Shown here: one piece after another, positions 1 through 8,195 of the stretch
How positions within the stretch are numbered: the stretch's first letter is position 1
Layout: every line of letters begins with the position of its first letter
Assembly (NCBI GenBank): GCA_012719175.1
Contig: JAAYAX010000004.1
Coordinates: 601,568-665,567 of the forward strand
Length of the DNA stretch: 64,000 nt
Reading direction: 5' to 3'
From: Methanomassiliicoccus sp.
GTDB taxonomy: Archaea > Thermoplasmatota > Thermoplasmata > Methanomassiliicoccales > Methanomassiliicoccaceae
Translations under genes and position numbers: made by a program
The notes under the pieces: model-generated
Databases searched by the model: none
Seen by the model: only the letters and a program-made list of their open reading frames with translations
What the model was told of the DNA's origin: nothing

Positions 1-1593
1 CGGACCGGCAGCACTGCCGCTCCTGGCCGCGATCACGTCGTCGATGCGTATGATCAGGCTGGCAGCTTCGGTAGCGGCGCTGATGATACGCGAGTTCACG
101 CGCAGAGGTTCAAGTACATTGTTCTTCACCATGTCCTCGACCTTGCCGGTGAAGACATTCAGGCCCGCATGCACGCTGCCTGCCTTGTGAGCCTTCCTCA
201 TCTCGATGAGCACGTTCAATGCGTCCCACCCCGCGTTCTCGGCCAAGGCCGCGGGGATGGCTTCCATTGAACGGGCGTAGGCGCTGATGGCCATCTGCTC
301 CCTACCCCCCATCTCGTCAGCGTAATCGTTCAGCCGCATGGCCAGCTCCATCGCCGTGGACCCGCCGCCGCTCACCATGGCCTCGTCCTCCACGGCCAGA
401 CGCACCACGTTGAGAGCGTCGTCCAGGGAGCGGTCGATCTCGTCCACCACGTGCTTGGTTCCGCCACGGATCAGTATGGACACTGCTCGCGGGTTCTTGC
501 ACCCGATGACGAAGGTCATCTCCTCGCTCTCCACCTTGCGCACCTCGATCGACGACGAGCTCCCCAGGTCTCCCTTCTCGAGATCTGCGGGCTTGGTCAC
601 GATGTCCGCGTTCGTCGCCTTGGACAACTTCTCCAGATCTGAAGCCTTAACGCGCTGCAGCGCGAGCATGCCCTCCTGGGCCAGGAAGTGCTGTGCCAGC
701 TCGTCAATGCCCTTCTGGCAGAACACCGCAGTGGCTCCCGCTCTTTTCAGCTGGTCCACCATCTCCCGCAGGGTGTTCTCCTCGCCGCGCACGAAGGCCT
801 GAAGCTGCGACGGCTCGGTGATCTGGATCTCCGCAGACACCTCCGTCTTCCTCACCTCCAGGGCTGAGCTGAGCAGCGCGATCCTGGCGTTCTTCACCTT
901 CCGGGGCATGGAGGGGTGCGGAGGATGTCCATCGATGATTATACCCTGCAGGAGCTCGGTGTCATCCATGGAGCCCCCCTCACGCTTCACTATCTGGATG
1001 TTGTCCAGGTCGACCGTGTAATGCGAGTTCCTCTTCTCCGCCACCGCGCTCACGGACCTCACCGCCAGGTCGGCCATGTGCTCCCTGCTGCCGGTGACCG
1101 CCTTGCTCATCATGGCAGTGGTGGCGATGTTCCTCAGCGATACCGCATCATCGATGCCTGTTGGTATCGAAAGGGAACGCAATGTCTCCAACGCCTTGTC
1201 CCCAGCCAACCGGTATCCTTTGAGGATGTTGGTGGGGTGAATGTCAGCGTCGAGGAGGTCCAGCGACCTCTTCAGCAGTTCTCCCAATATCACCACCGCC
1301 GAGGTGGTTCCATCGCCGCACTCCTCGTCTAGGGTCTTGGACACTTCCACCACCATCTTGGCGGCGGGATGCTGGACCTCCAGGTCCTTCAGTATTGTAA
1401 CGCCGTCGTTGGTGATGGTCACGTCCCCCAGGGCATCTAACATCATCTTGTCCATGCCCCTCGGTCCAAGGGTGCTCTTTACCATGTCCGCCACCGTCCG
1501 GGCGGCGTTTATGTTGTTGTACTGAGCATCCTTACCGCGCTCGCGCCTGGTCCCCTCTTTGAGAATTATGATCGGAGTACTGCCCATGCCCAT
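1..1593 (-). CDS. thsA: Thermosome (group II chaperonin) subunit, 3' end beyond the left edge
   Basis: ATP-driven protein-folding chaperonin of the cytosol. The 531 visible codons contain the family signatures [19 protein letters not shown] and GDGTT near the N-terminus (apical and equatorial nucleotide-binding regions) and end with the conserved RIDDVIAAR stretch. Only about 10-20 residues, usually a Gly/Met-rich tail, are therefore missing outside the window. The start is the ATG at 1593, because GGAGGG lies about 8 bases upstream; an in-frame ATG follows two codons later. The gene is transcribed leftward and has its own 420-base upstream region, separated from the PspA-like gene by a terminator. 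Archaea often have two or three paralogous subunits, so the exact letter (alpha or beta) is uncertain. Confidence 0.95.
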   Translation of the reverse strand, partial: MGMGSTPIIILKEGTRRERGKDAQYNNINAARTVADMVKSTLGPRGMDKMMLDALGDVTITNDGVTILKDLEVQHPAAKMVVEVSKTLDEECGDGTTSAVVILGELLKRSLDLLDADIHPTNILKGYRLAGDKALETLRSLSIPTGIDDAVSLRNIATTAMMSKAVTGSREHMADLAVRSVSAVAEKRNSHYTVDLDNIQIVKREGGSMDDTELLQGIIIDGHPPHPSMPRKVKNARIALLSSALEVRKTEVSAEIQITEPSQLQAFVRGEENTLREMVDQLKRAGATAVFCQKGIDELAQHFLAQEGMLALQRVKASDLEKLSKATNADIVTKPADLEKGDLGSSSSIEVRKVESEEMTFVIGCKNPRAVSILIRGGTKHVVDEIDRSLDDALNVVRLAVEDEAMVSGGGSTAMELAMRLNDYADEMGGREQMAISAYARSMEAIPAALAENAGWDALNVLIEMRKAHKAGSVHAGLNVFTGKVEDMVKNNVLEPLRVNSRIISAATEAASLIIRIDDVIAARSGSAAGP

Positions 1594-1611
1594 GTGCCTT
1601 CCCTCCTATGG

Positions 1612-1628
1612 CCGTGATGCCGTCACGG
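1612..1628 (-). promoter_or_regulatory. Perfect hairpin in the thermosome leader, just before the ribosome site
   Basis: CCGTGA and TCACGG form a perfect 6-bp stem around a 5-base loop. On the minus-strand transcript it lies about 4 bases upstream of the GGAGGG ribosome site. Such a position could affect translation or act as a regulator site, but function is an inference. Confidence 0.35.
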
Positions 1629-1903
1629 TCACCGGACGAAAGCCCGTCCCTCATTGGTAGGGGTACATCAGCATCGGCACATGTCATTGATGCATCGCCA
1701 GTGCCGCTATGTCCGTGGTATCCCAGGAGGGCCTCGTCACGCCGGACCGCAATCGCACCACCTTTCTAACAATGGAGAGAGCCGATTGATAATCCCACCG
1801 CTAGATGATGCGTAAAGAATGGATGGATGTGAAGCACAGCTTTGATGTTTTTACAGGCTGGCCTAACGAACTTATTCTACGAAAGACACAGAATAATACC
1901 ACG

Positions 1904-1973
1904 AGAAAAAAATGCGTGACCCTCAAGCCAGCCTTACACTGAACAGCTTACAGCTTATGCTCTGGCCTGAGGG
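1904..1973 (-). terminator. Hairpin plus T-run terminator after the PspA-like gene
   Basis: CCCTCA-A-GCCAG at 1920-1931 pairs with CTGGC-C-TGAGGG at 1962-1973, giving an 11-bp stem with one mismatch and a 30-base loop. Reading on the minus strand, the stem is followed within about 9 bases by a run of seven T (1905-1911). It lies about 40 bases downstream of the stop at 2015, which fits an intrinsic-type terminator. Confidence 0.6.
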
Positions 1974-2014
1974 TTCCGGCTCAGCAATGCTGGGGACGGC
2001 AGGGGTGGTCGTTC

Positions 2015-2677
2015 TCAGCCCTGGGATTCTGCGGCCAGCCTCGCCTTGCGCGCTTCCAGGCGTGCCTGGGCCTGCGCCACCACCACGTCCTTCTCGACCT
2101 GGTCGTTCATTTCTCCCAGCGCACGTTCGAACCTCGCGTCCGCGACGTCTGCTCTCCGCTGGATGCGATCTGAGACCGCGTCGATGGACACGTCGCCGCC
2201 CGATGATGCGATCTTCCCGGCTTGCTGGATGGCGTCCGCCGCCCTCTCCTTGGCCTTGGCCGCGATATCCATCGCCTCCAGGCGCTGGATCTGCTGCACC
2301 ATGCCCTGGTGTTTGGTGCGGAGCGATGCCGTAGCGTCGATGAGAGCCTGCGAGGTCTTTTGCGCCGCCGCGAGCTCCTCCTCCTTGGTGCTCATCCGCT
2401 GCTCCAGCCCGATGAGCCTTGCCTCCAGGGGTGTGGCCAGGGAGTCGTTCTCCGGCTTGCTGTCCCCCAGGATGAAGTCGATGTTCTGGTTCAGCTCCTT
2501 CATCTGGTACTTGATCTGGTCCGATTCCCGCTGTACCGTGCGGACGTGACCGGCGGCGGTGGCGGAGGCATCCTCCAGGTCCTCCAAGGCCGACTCCAGG
2601 TCCCTCACGTACTGCTTCACCGCTCCGATGGAGTTGAGGTCGATGACCTTGTCCATGAGATTATGGGCTGCGCTCAA
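2015..2677 (-). CDS. PspA/IM30-like coiled-coil protein
   Basis: A 220-residue, highly charged, almost entirely alpha-helical protein without a signal peptide or membrane segment. Long heptad-like stretches run from about 20 to 75 and 85 to 150, followed by a Gly-Gly break and a C-terminal helix rich in Ala, Arg and Glu. Length and composition match the PspA/IM30 (ESCRT-III-like) membrane-maintenance proteins, but I see no diagnostic motif, so the family call is moderate. The upstream gene on the same strand encodes a TPM-domain membrane protein, a known companion of PspA systems, which supports the idea. The listed start is TTG at 2677; the first ATG, at 2656, is an equally good alternative because neither has a clear ribosome site. 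Confidence 0.6.
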   Translation of the reverse strand: MSAAHNLMDKVIDLNSIGAVKQYVRDLESALEDLEDASATAAGHVRTVQRESDQIKYQMKELNQNIDFILGDSKPENDSLATPLEARLIGLEQRMSTKEEELAAAQKTSQALIDATASLRTKHQGMVQQIQRLEAMDIAAKAKERAADAIQQAGKIASSGGDVSIDAVSDRIQRRADVADARFERALGEMNDQVEKDVVVAQAQARLEARKARLAAESQG

Positions 2678-2773
2678 AGCTGCTATGCGTGCCTTTTGAA
2701 ATAAGCTAGCTATCTCGATACCCCCTGTTAGTCATCTTTTTACATAGCTTAAAGGTATTTTGTGGTTGTTCCT

Positions 2774-5092
2774 TTACCACCCGGAGGAGCCGCCTCCGCG
2801 GCGCCCTCCCCTTGCCGGCCTGCCCCCCCAGCTGGTGGAGCCGCCCCTGTTCGAGGACCCCCCGGTCGCCTTCCACCCAGATGGGCTGCTGCGTCCTGGT
2901 GGAATGCCGGGACCGGGGCTTCTAGTGGTACCCCATGGCTGCTGGCCGGTGGGCGACCGTCCCGGCCCGGGGACGAGGATGGGAGGCCATACGATCTCCG
3001 GCATTTCGCCCTCATCCGAGGTCGGCCTCTCCCAGCTGTTGTCCACGTCCCTCTGGGCGAGGGAGTACGCCCTCTTGCTGTCCGCTTCCGCCCTGGTGAA
3101 TAAGGAGATGCGGGATTCCAGGTCAGAGGTCCTCTCCCCCTCGCGGAGGTACCCTTCGGCGTTCTTCAGTGTGCGCTTGGCCTCCTCCTTCACCACCGGG
3201 GAGTGGTCATCGATGTACTCCCGAGCGATCGATAATTGGGCGGAGGCGTCCCGACGGGTGCTGGCGACCTTGGCGCGCTGCCGCTCCGCGGCCTCGTGCT
3301 CGCTCCTCGCTTGCACCAATACTCTGTCCGCCGCCTCATTGGCCTGCCTTGCCAGCTCGCAGGCCTTGAAGTGATCTGGTTGCGTGAGCGTCAGCTCCGC
3401 CTTGGCGGCCTCGTTCTTCCTCTCCGCGGCCCTGAGGTCGTCCTCCAGGCTCTCCCGGATGTCCTCATCGTACCGGTTGATGTACTCCCAGGCGCGGGCT
3501 ATGTCCGCACTGGCGGCGCTGATCTCGTTGGGAGCGTCCCGCCGTGCGGTAAGCAGGTCCTTCTCCAACTGCTGGATGGATTTCATGAATGAATCAGCCT
3601 CGTCGAGCAGTCCGTTCCCCTTTTCCACCATCTCCAGAGCTCTGTGCCAATCGCTCTCCGCCGCCATCTCCCTGGCATCGTTCAATGCATCCGTGGCCCA
3701 GTTGACCCGGTTCTCCGCCTCCGTGCCGTTGCCCCGGATGGACCTCCATGTGGACTCGGCATACTCGTTGGAGATGTTGTCGAAGATATCCCTGCCCTCC
3801 ACGATGGCGTTCTTCACCTGAGGGATCCGCGATTCCAGCACCGGGATGGCCGTGTCCACCTCCCCCTTCTTGCGGGGCAGTTCCTCCAAGGCAAGGGATG
3901 CCTTCTGCACGTGCTCGCTGGCCTGGTCCGCAAACTTACGACCCTCGGTGTAGCTTTTCTGTGAGACCAGCTCTTGGGCCCGGTCCAGGGATTCTCGGCC
4001 GCTCGCTAACAGAGAGGATACGTAGGAGGTCTTGTACCCCTCGGCCTGCATGCCCCTCTCCTTCACCGAAACCGCCTCCATGGCCGAGTTGACCTCAGAG
4101 ACCTTGACCGCGTACCCGTCTATGGCCTGTTGTACCGCGGCGATCCGGTCCTCGACGTCCTTCGCCGCTTCCTTCGCTTCTCTTAGATCGGCAACTATCT
4201 TCAGGTACTCCTTCTCGATGTGCTCAAGCTCCATAACACCCAGCTTAGGGTTCTCAGGATTCCCCGCACTGTGCGCCAGTTCGCTGTACGCCAGGGAGCT
4301 GCGGTTCACCAGAGTAGTGGCCTTCTGCAGACCCTCACGCATGGGGGCCGCCTCCGTAGCCGAGACCTTTCTTTCGGTGACGTCCACCTTGATCTCCAGC
4401 ATGCGGTTGGTCTCCAGGACCTCATTGATGCCCGAAGCCGCCGTCTGCTTGGCGAGCATGGCCCTCTGCCTCCAGGCCGACCTCTTGGCGCTCTGCCGCC
4501 GGTTCCAGAGAATGAGGACGACCACAGCGGCCACGGCCACGATGATAAGGACCGCCAGGAGGAGGGTCCAGTTCGTGGTGCCGGACTGCTGCTGGGCGGC
4601 TATGACCCGCCCTATCTCATTGAGCCCGGCGATGACGCCGGCGGAGTAATCTCCCTGGATGAAGTGAGGGTACATGGTGTCGGTCTGTATGCGCAGCCAG
4701 TTATCATCCAGCGCATCGTCCCACACATCCCCGTACCAAATTCCGCTCTCTCGCTCGTTGAAGGAGATGATCAACACGATGAGGTTGTTCTTGATGTTGC
4801 CGTCCTGGCCCTGCCAGGAGGGGCTGTCATCCTCCAGCTGCAGCTGGTACTGGTCCAGGTTGGCATAGGGGCTGTAGGTGGTGATGGTGCGGACCCTCAC
4901 GTCCGCGCCCTTCTGCTCCAAGGCAGCGACGGCAGCCTCCACATCGTCGAGGTCGGCCCCAAAGATGCCGGCGCCGTCGATGACCGGTGTCTCATCGACC
5001 CCTTGCGAGTTCGCAATGCCAGGCATAACTGAGATTATGACTAAGGATAAACCTAGCAATATGGCAAGGAAACGAGCCGATCTACTGACCAA
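2774..5092 (-). CDS. TPM-domain (YgcG/Psb32-like) membrane protein with long coiled coil and Gly-rich tail
   Basis: A 772-residue membrane protein. Order: a signal peptide (about 8-28); a TPM domain (about 35-165) with the typical DGAGIF start and a GIWYGD stretch; one membrane segment (about 175-197); a long Ala/Glu/Arg-rich coiled-coil region (about 200-690); and a Pro/Gly/Ser/Arg-rich tail ending in GGGSSGW. That ending is characteristic of TPM proteins of the YgcG type. The TPM domain would lie outside the cell and the coiled coil inside. Start is TTG with GGTGGTT four bases upstream. The PspA-like gene lies 96 bases downstream, suggesting a membrane-stress module. The coiled coil is unusually long for this family. 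Confidence 0.8.
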   Translation of the reverse strand: MVSRSARFLAILLGLSLVIISVMPGIANSQGVDETPVIDGAGIFGADLDDVEAAVAALEQKGADVRVRTITTYSPYANLDQYQLQLEDDSPSWQGQDGNIKNNLIVLIISFNERESGIWYGDVWDDALDDNWLRIQTDTMYPHFIQGDYSAGVIAGLNEIGRVIAAQQQSGTTNWTLLLAVLIIVAVAAVVVLILWNRRQSAKRSAWRQRAMLAKQTAASGINEVLETNRMLEIKVDVTERKVSATEAAPMREGLQKATTLVNRSSLAYSELAHSAGNPENPKLGVMELEHIEKEYLKIVADLREAKEAAKDVEDRIAAVQQAIDGYAVKVSEVNSAMEAVSVKERGMQAEGYKTSYVSSLLASGRESLDRAQELVSQKSYTEGRKFADQASEHVQKASLALEELPRKKGEVDTAIPVLESRIPQVKNAIVEGRDIFDNISNEYAESTWRSIRGNGTEAENRVNWATDALNDAREMAAESDWHRALEMVEKGNGLLDEADSFMKSIQQLEKDLLTARRDAPNEISAASADIARAWEYINRYDEDIRESLEDDLRAAERKNEAAKAELTLTQPDHFKACELARQANEAADRVLVQARSEHEAAERQRAKVASTRRDASAQLSIAREYIDDHSPVVKEEAKRTLKNAEGYLREGERTSDLESRISLFTRAEADSKRAYSLAQRDVDNSWERPTSDEGEMPEIVWPPILVPGPGRSPTGQQPWGTTRSPGPGIPPGRSSPSGWKATGGSSNRGGSTSWGGRPARGGRRGGGSSGW

Positions 5093-5209
5093 TTTGAACC
5101 ACCGAACCCGATCGTATCATAATGCTGCTCGACAGGGATTTTACTATCGGTGGTGTGTAACTCCAAATCCTCATGTTTTAGACCTGATTAAATAATAATT
5201 GATGAGGTT

Positions 5210-5225
5210 ATAAAAAAGAAAATGG
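5210..5225 (-). terminator. T-rich terminator of the small exported protein gene
   Basis: On the minus strand the sequence after the stop at 5236 reads as a T-rich run (ATTTTCTTTTTTAT), typical of archaeal termination. A very similar motif follows the surface-protein gene at 62298. Confidence 0.5.
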
Positions 5226-5235
5226 AGAAGAGGTT

Positions 5236-5763
5236 TTACGCTGTGACTCCAGATACAGACGCAGAGACCGTGTAGGTGCCCGGGATGTTGTACACTATCT
5301 TCAGGGTTCCAGTGTATGTATCAGCGGGGATGAGACGCTCCACGGTTATGGTATATGTCAGGCTCGAGTAGGTGAAGGAAGTACCGGATCCTGTAAGAGT
5401 TGCTCCACCAGTTGCAGTGCCAGTCAGATTAGCCACTATTGACCCTATGTCAGACCACTTCACGGCAGCTGTTGCATCCGTCTTGTTGATTGTTAAGGTT
5501 ATGGTTGCCTTTGTTAAGTCCTCAGGAGTGACAATTGTCCAATCATAAAGCACCCCATCGTCATCAGTAGCATAGTAGGTGTCAGAGGGAGCGTTATTGA
5601 GATAGAGAGCGATCGCCTCTGTGCCGTGAATAGCTACTTTGTTTGTTGTCTTGGTCGGTGATGTCAAGATCACCGATGCTCCTACCAGTGCAGCAACAGC
5701 CACGAACACTCCCACGAGCGCCAGTGGAGATACTGCCTTTCCGAATAGTCTTACTTTCCTCAT
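5236..5763 (-). CDS. Small exported or membrane-anchored protein of unknown function
   Basis: A 175-residue protein. Residues 1-12 are basic (MRKVRLFGK) and are followed by a single hydrophobic segment (about 13-34), then a Thr/Ser/Ala-rich, beta-type extracellular domain without Cys. It may be a pilin-like or surface-matrix protein; no family is recognised. An in-frame TTG at 5835 would add 24 residues, but a TATA-like element at 5818-5828 lies between the two starts, so I prefer the ATG at 5763. Codons are visibly less GC-rich than those of neighbouring genes, and the upstream region is AT-rich. Confidence 0.75.
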   Translation of the reverse strand: MRKVRLFGKAVSPLALVGVFVAVAALVGASVILTSPTKTTNKVAIHGTEAIALYLNNAPSDTYYATDDDGVLYDWTIVTPEDLTKATITLTINKTDATAAVKWSDIGSIVANLTGTATGGATLTGSGTSFTYSSLTYTITVERLIPADTYTGTLKIVYNIPGTYTVSASVSGVTA

Positions 5764-5817
5764 ATCAATACATCCAGGCCATTTTATGGCCAGGAGAGAA
5801 CATTTTCGATTGTTATT

Positions 5818-5828
5818 CATAAATATTG
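5818..5828 (-). promoter_or_regulatory. TATA box for the small exported protein gene
   Basis: Minus-strand CAATATTTATG lies about 55 bases upstream of the ATG at 5763. It would place transcription start near 5796 and give a leader of about 33 bases. Confidence 0.5.
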
Positions 5829-6100
5829 TATTCAAAACAAGTAGTTAATCTAAATAAAAATCTTTATTATTATCATACCTGATACTTGTGTGCAGTTCGT
5901 TCGACCAGTATGTTTAAAATTAATTGTGGACATGAGGCGTTTTATTATCTACCTCTTAAAAATATTATAAATCATATTCAACAATGATTCGCCTTTTAAG
6001 GCTAGCTGAATATGGAGATTGCGCCCCTGATGATTGATGTGATCATCCATTGGTGATCTGAAAATGGCTCGGTATCCACCTCATTTTTCTTGGAGGTCGC
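5829..6100. other. AT-rich intergenic region
   Basis: No gene seen. The stretch from about 5840 to 6000 is clearly AT-richer than its surroundings and contains several TATA-like strings on both strands. Confidence 0.5.
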
Positions 6101-6406
6101 TCAACGCACGTCGGCCTGCTGCGACTGCTCGCGCTTCCTGCGCTCGATCTCCTTCTTTACGTCCTCGATCTCCCTCTCTATCTCCACCTTCTCGTCCTCG
6201 AGGTCCTCGAGCTGCTCCTGCAGCTGTGTCAGCTCGTCCTCCATGCGCCTCCCCATAGGAGGAATGAAGGGATCCCAGGGGTAGTATCCGGGGTAGAACA
6301 CGTCCGGGGGCGGGCGCACCCGGGGGTCCACCCAAGGTGGCCACCACGGGCCCTGCGGCCCGTACCTTCTACGCCTTCTCCGATCTTCAGAACCATGCAT
6401 GACCAT
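6101..6406 (-). CDS. Small Pro/Arg-rich protein with C-terminal coiled coil
   Basis: A 101-residue protein. The first half is rich in Arg, Pro, Trp and Tyr (six Arg in a row near residue 9, then WWPPW and PPPDVFYPGYYPWDPF). The second half (about 52-97) is a charged coiled coil of Glu, Leu, Lys and Arg. This architecture recalls small DUF5320-like proteins, but I do not recognise the family with certainty. No Cys and no membrane segment. Two ATG codons are close together at the start (6406 and 6400). The consistent codon composition argues that it is real; it stands alone between two intergenic regions. Confidence 0.6.
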   Translation of the reverse strand: MVMHGSEDRRRRRRYGPQGPWWPPWVDPRVRPPPDVFYPGYYPWDPFIPPMGRRMEDELTQLQEQLEDLEDEKVEIEREIEDVKKEIERRKREQSQQADVR

Positions 6407-6794
6407 GCCTGCCGAGGAGATTTTGGGAACGCATGTCTATTAAAGGCATCGCAGGTCGCGACGTTCCAAGAGGTCACCGTAACAATATGCGGACCTCGCT
6501 CTCCTTATCCAGGATATTTTTGCTACCTATGATCAGAGTATTGTCCTTGGCATTTTTTCTAAGAGAAGTGCGGGTTGACATCCCTTACTTGAAGGGACCT
6601 GAGCACCGAGCGTCCGGCAAGCGTCCTTGAGGAGTCCACCGGTAGTCCCTCCACAGAACATGGACTTGTCACAGGAACGGCGTCATTGATCACGTTCCCT
6701 GCGACCTTCTACCAAATCTTACCGCTGTGTTCGGTACTGGGTTGGCGAAAGTCCTGACAGCCTAGGGAGGGCAATGGTGGAATGACGGCGACCT
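6407..6794. other. Intergenic region, no convincing gene
   Basis: A 65-codon plus-strand reading frame at 6433-6630 has no ribosome site and no recognisable features. I saw no tRNA-like or strong hairpin structure. Confidence 0.5.
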
Positions 6795-7943
6795 CTACCG
6801 GTACGCCGTGTGGGTCAGCTCGTCCCGGCCGTGGTACAGCGCCGAGGTCATCTTCTCCTCCTCGGCCGGGGCGCGCATGGGGCTGGGGCCCAGCTCCGCG
6901 ATCTTGGTCACGAATTCTTCGATGACGGCGCGGAAGCGGTACGGCTCATCGGCGTCGATCCACTCCACGCCCAGCCTTGCGGTGTCGAAGCCGAGCTGCT
7001 CCAGCACCTTGTTCAGGAGGATCATGCGGTTCCGGGTGCGCACGTTGCCGCCCTGGTAGTGGCAGTTGCCCTCGGTGCCGCCCAGGACCAGCACGCCGTC
7101 CACACCCCTGGACATGGCGCGCATCACCCACTCCGGGTCCACGCGGGCGGAGCACGGCGTGCGGATAATGCGGAAGCGCGCATCCATCTGCATCCTCTTC
7201 AGTCCGGCAAGATCAGCGGCTGGATAAGAGCACCAGTGGCAGGCGAACACCAGTGTCGCCGGCGAAGGCTCCTTGGAGTCCAGCAGACCTTCGGTGAACT
7301 CATCTATCTCGGCGATGACCTCCTCGTTGGTGAACCCCTCCAGGTTGAGCGCCCCAGAGGGGCAGGCGGCGACGCAGGCACCGCAGGCCTTGCACTCCGA
7401 GCGGTCTACCCGGGCCACGCGATGCCCGCCGTCTATCGGCTTGAAGTCTATCACGCCCGCCTTGCAGGTGGTGGCGCACACGCCGCAGCCGGAGCACAGC
7501 TCCTCGTTCACCGCCGCCCCCGGCCCGAACTTGGACGGCCTCATCTTGCGGGCACGAGCAATGGACATGGCCAGCTGGTCCATGGCCTTGGAGGTGGCGC
7601 TGTCCTCGTCGAGGGAATGGATCCAGGCCACCTGGTCGCGGAGGTTCGACTGCTCCACCATGAAGCGGTTGATCCCCGCCCTCTCTGCCACATCCTGGAA
7701 CTCCGGGAGGTACGCTCGTGGGGAGCAGGCAGCGATGACGATGCGGTCCAGGCCGTTCTCGCGTATGACCTCGGTTACTTTCTCTCGCGAGCTTGAGGAG
7801 CACAGGTAGTCCGCCTTGTCCACGTAGACCACGTCCTTCTCTTTCTGGGCAAGGTCACGGAGCTTGTCGTAGTCGATCAGGCCCTTTATGGTCTGGCCAC
7901 AGTCACAGAGGAATACGCCGATACGGGGGGTGCTGCTCTCCAT
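6795..7943 (-). CDS. HdrA N-domain / ferredoxin / MvhD fusion lacking the flavin domain
   Basis: A 382-residue cytosolic electron-transfer protein. Residues 1-130 resemble the N-terminal part of HdrA (IGVFLCDCG, VIAACSPRAYLPEF, ATSKAMDQL). The large FAD-binding Rossmann part of HdrA is absent. Two 4Fe-4S motifs follow (CSGCGVCATTC and CKACGACVAAC, about 150-205). Residues 235-345 are an MvhD domain (FACHWCSYPAADLAG, TPCSARVDP, GTEGNCHYQGGN). The family normally links heterodisulfide reductase to hydrogenase or formate dehydrogenase. Start is ATG 7943 with GGAGG 7 bases upstream; an upstream in-frame codon at 7982 lacks a ribosome site. No Hdr or hydrogenase gene is adjacent, so its partner is unknown. 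Confidence 0.85.
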   Translation of the reverse strand: MESSTPRIGVFLCDCGQTIKGLIDYDKLRDLAQKEKDVVYVDKADYLCSSSSREKVTEVIRENGLDRIVIAACSPRAYLPEFQDVAERAGINRFMVEQSNLRDQVAWIHSLDEDSATSKAMDQLAMSIARARKMRPSKFGPGAAVNEELCSGCGVCATTCKAGVIDFKPIDGGHRVARVDRSECKACGACVAACPSGALNLEGFTNEEVIAEIDEFTEGLLDSKEPSPATLVFACHWCSYPAADLAGLKRMQMDARFRIIRTPCSARVDPEWVMRAMSRGVDGVLVLGGTEGNCHYQGGNVRTRNRMILLNKVLEQLGFDTARLGVEWIDADEPYRFRAVIEEFVTKIAELGPSPMRAPAEEEKMTSALYHGRDELTHTAYR

Positions 7944-8195
7944 CAAGAAACCTCCAAGGTTGGATAAGGCTATTTGATGCACCGCGTAGATAAAAGAATG
8001 TCCCCGGAATCAGAGCTGGTGGCAACCTTGTTCCGATATTCGTGACCCTTGTCCCTATGGTCCAACCGCTAGCCACCATCATAGATGAGGGGAACTCGGT
8101 CGTTGCCCGTGGTGCCCTACGTGACTATTGTTTTTGATGGCCAGGTGGGGAAGTATTTAGACCATTAGGGTCTGGGACTTTCTGGAAGCACCCCC

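Larger units (their letters stand above)
1594..2014. other. Intergenic region upstream of the thermosome gene
   Basis: No plausible gene on either strand. It contains the leader hairpin at 1612-1628 and the terminator of the PspA-like gene at 1904-1973. I could not identify a convincing TATA box for the thermosome gene by eye. Confidence 0.6.

Noticed and set aside
6433..6630. 65-codon plus-strand frame in an intergenic region
   Set aside because: No ribosome site or promoter and no recognisable sequence pattern.
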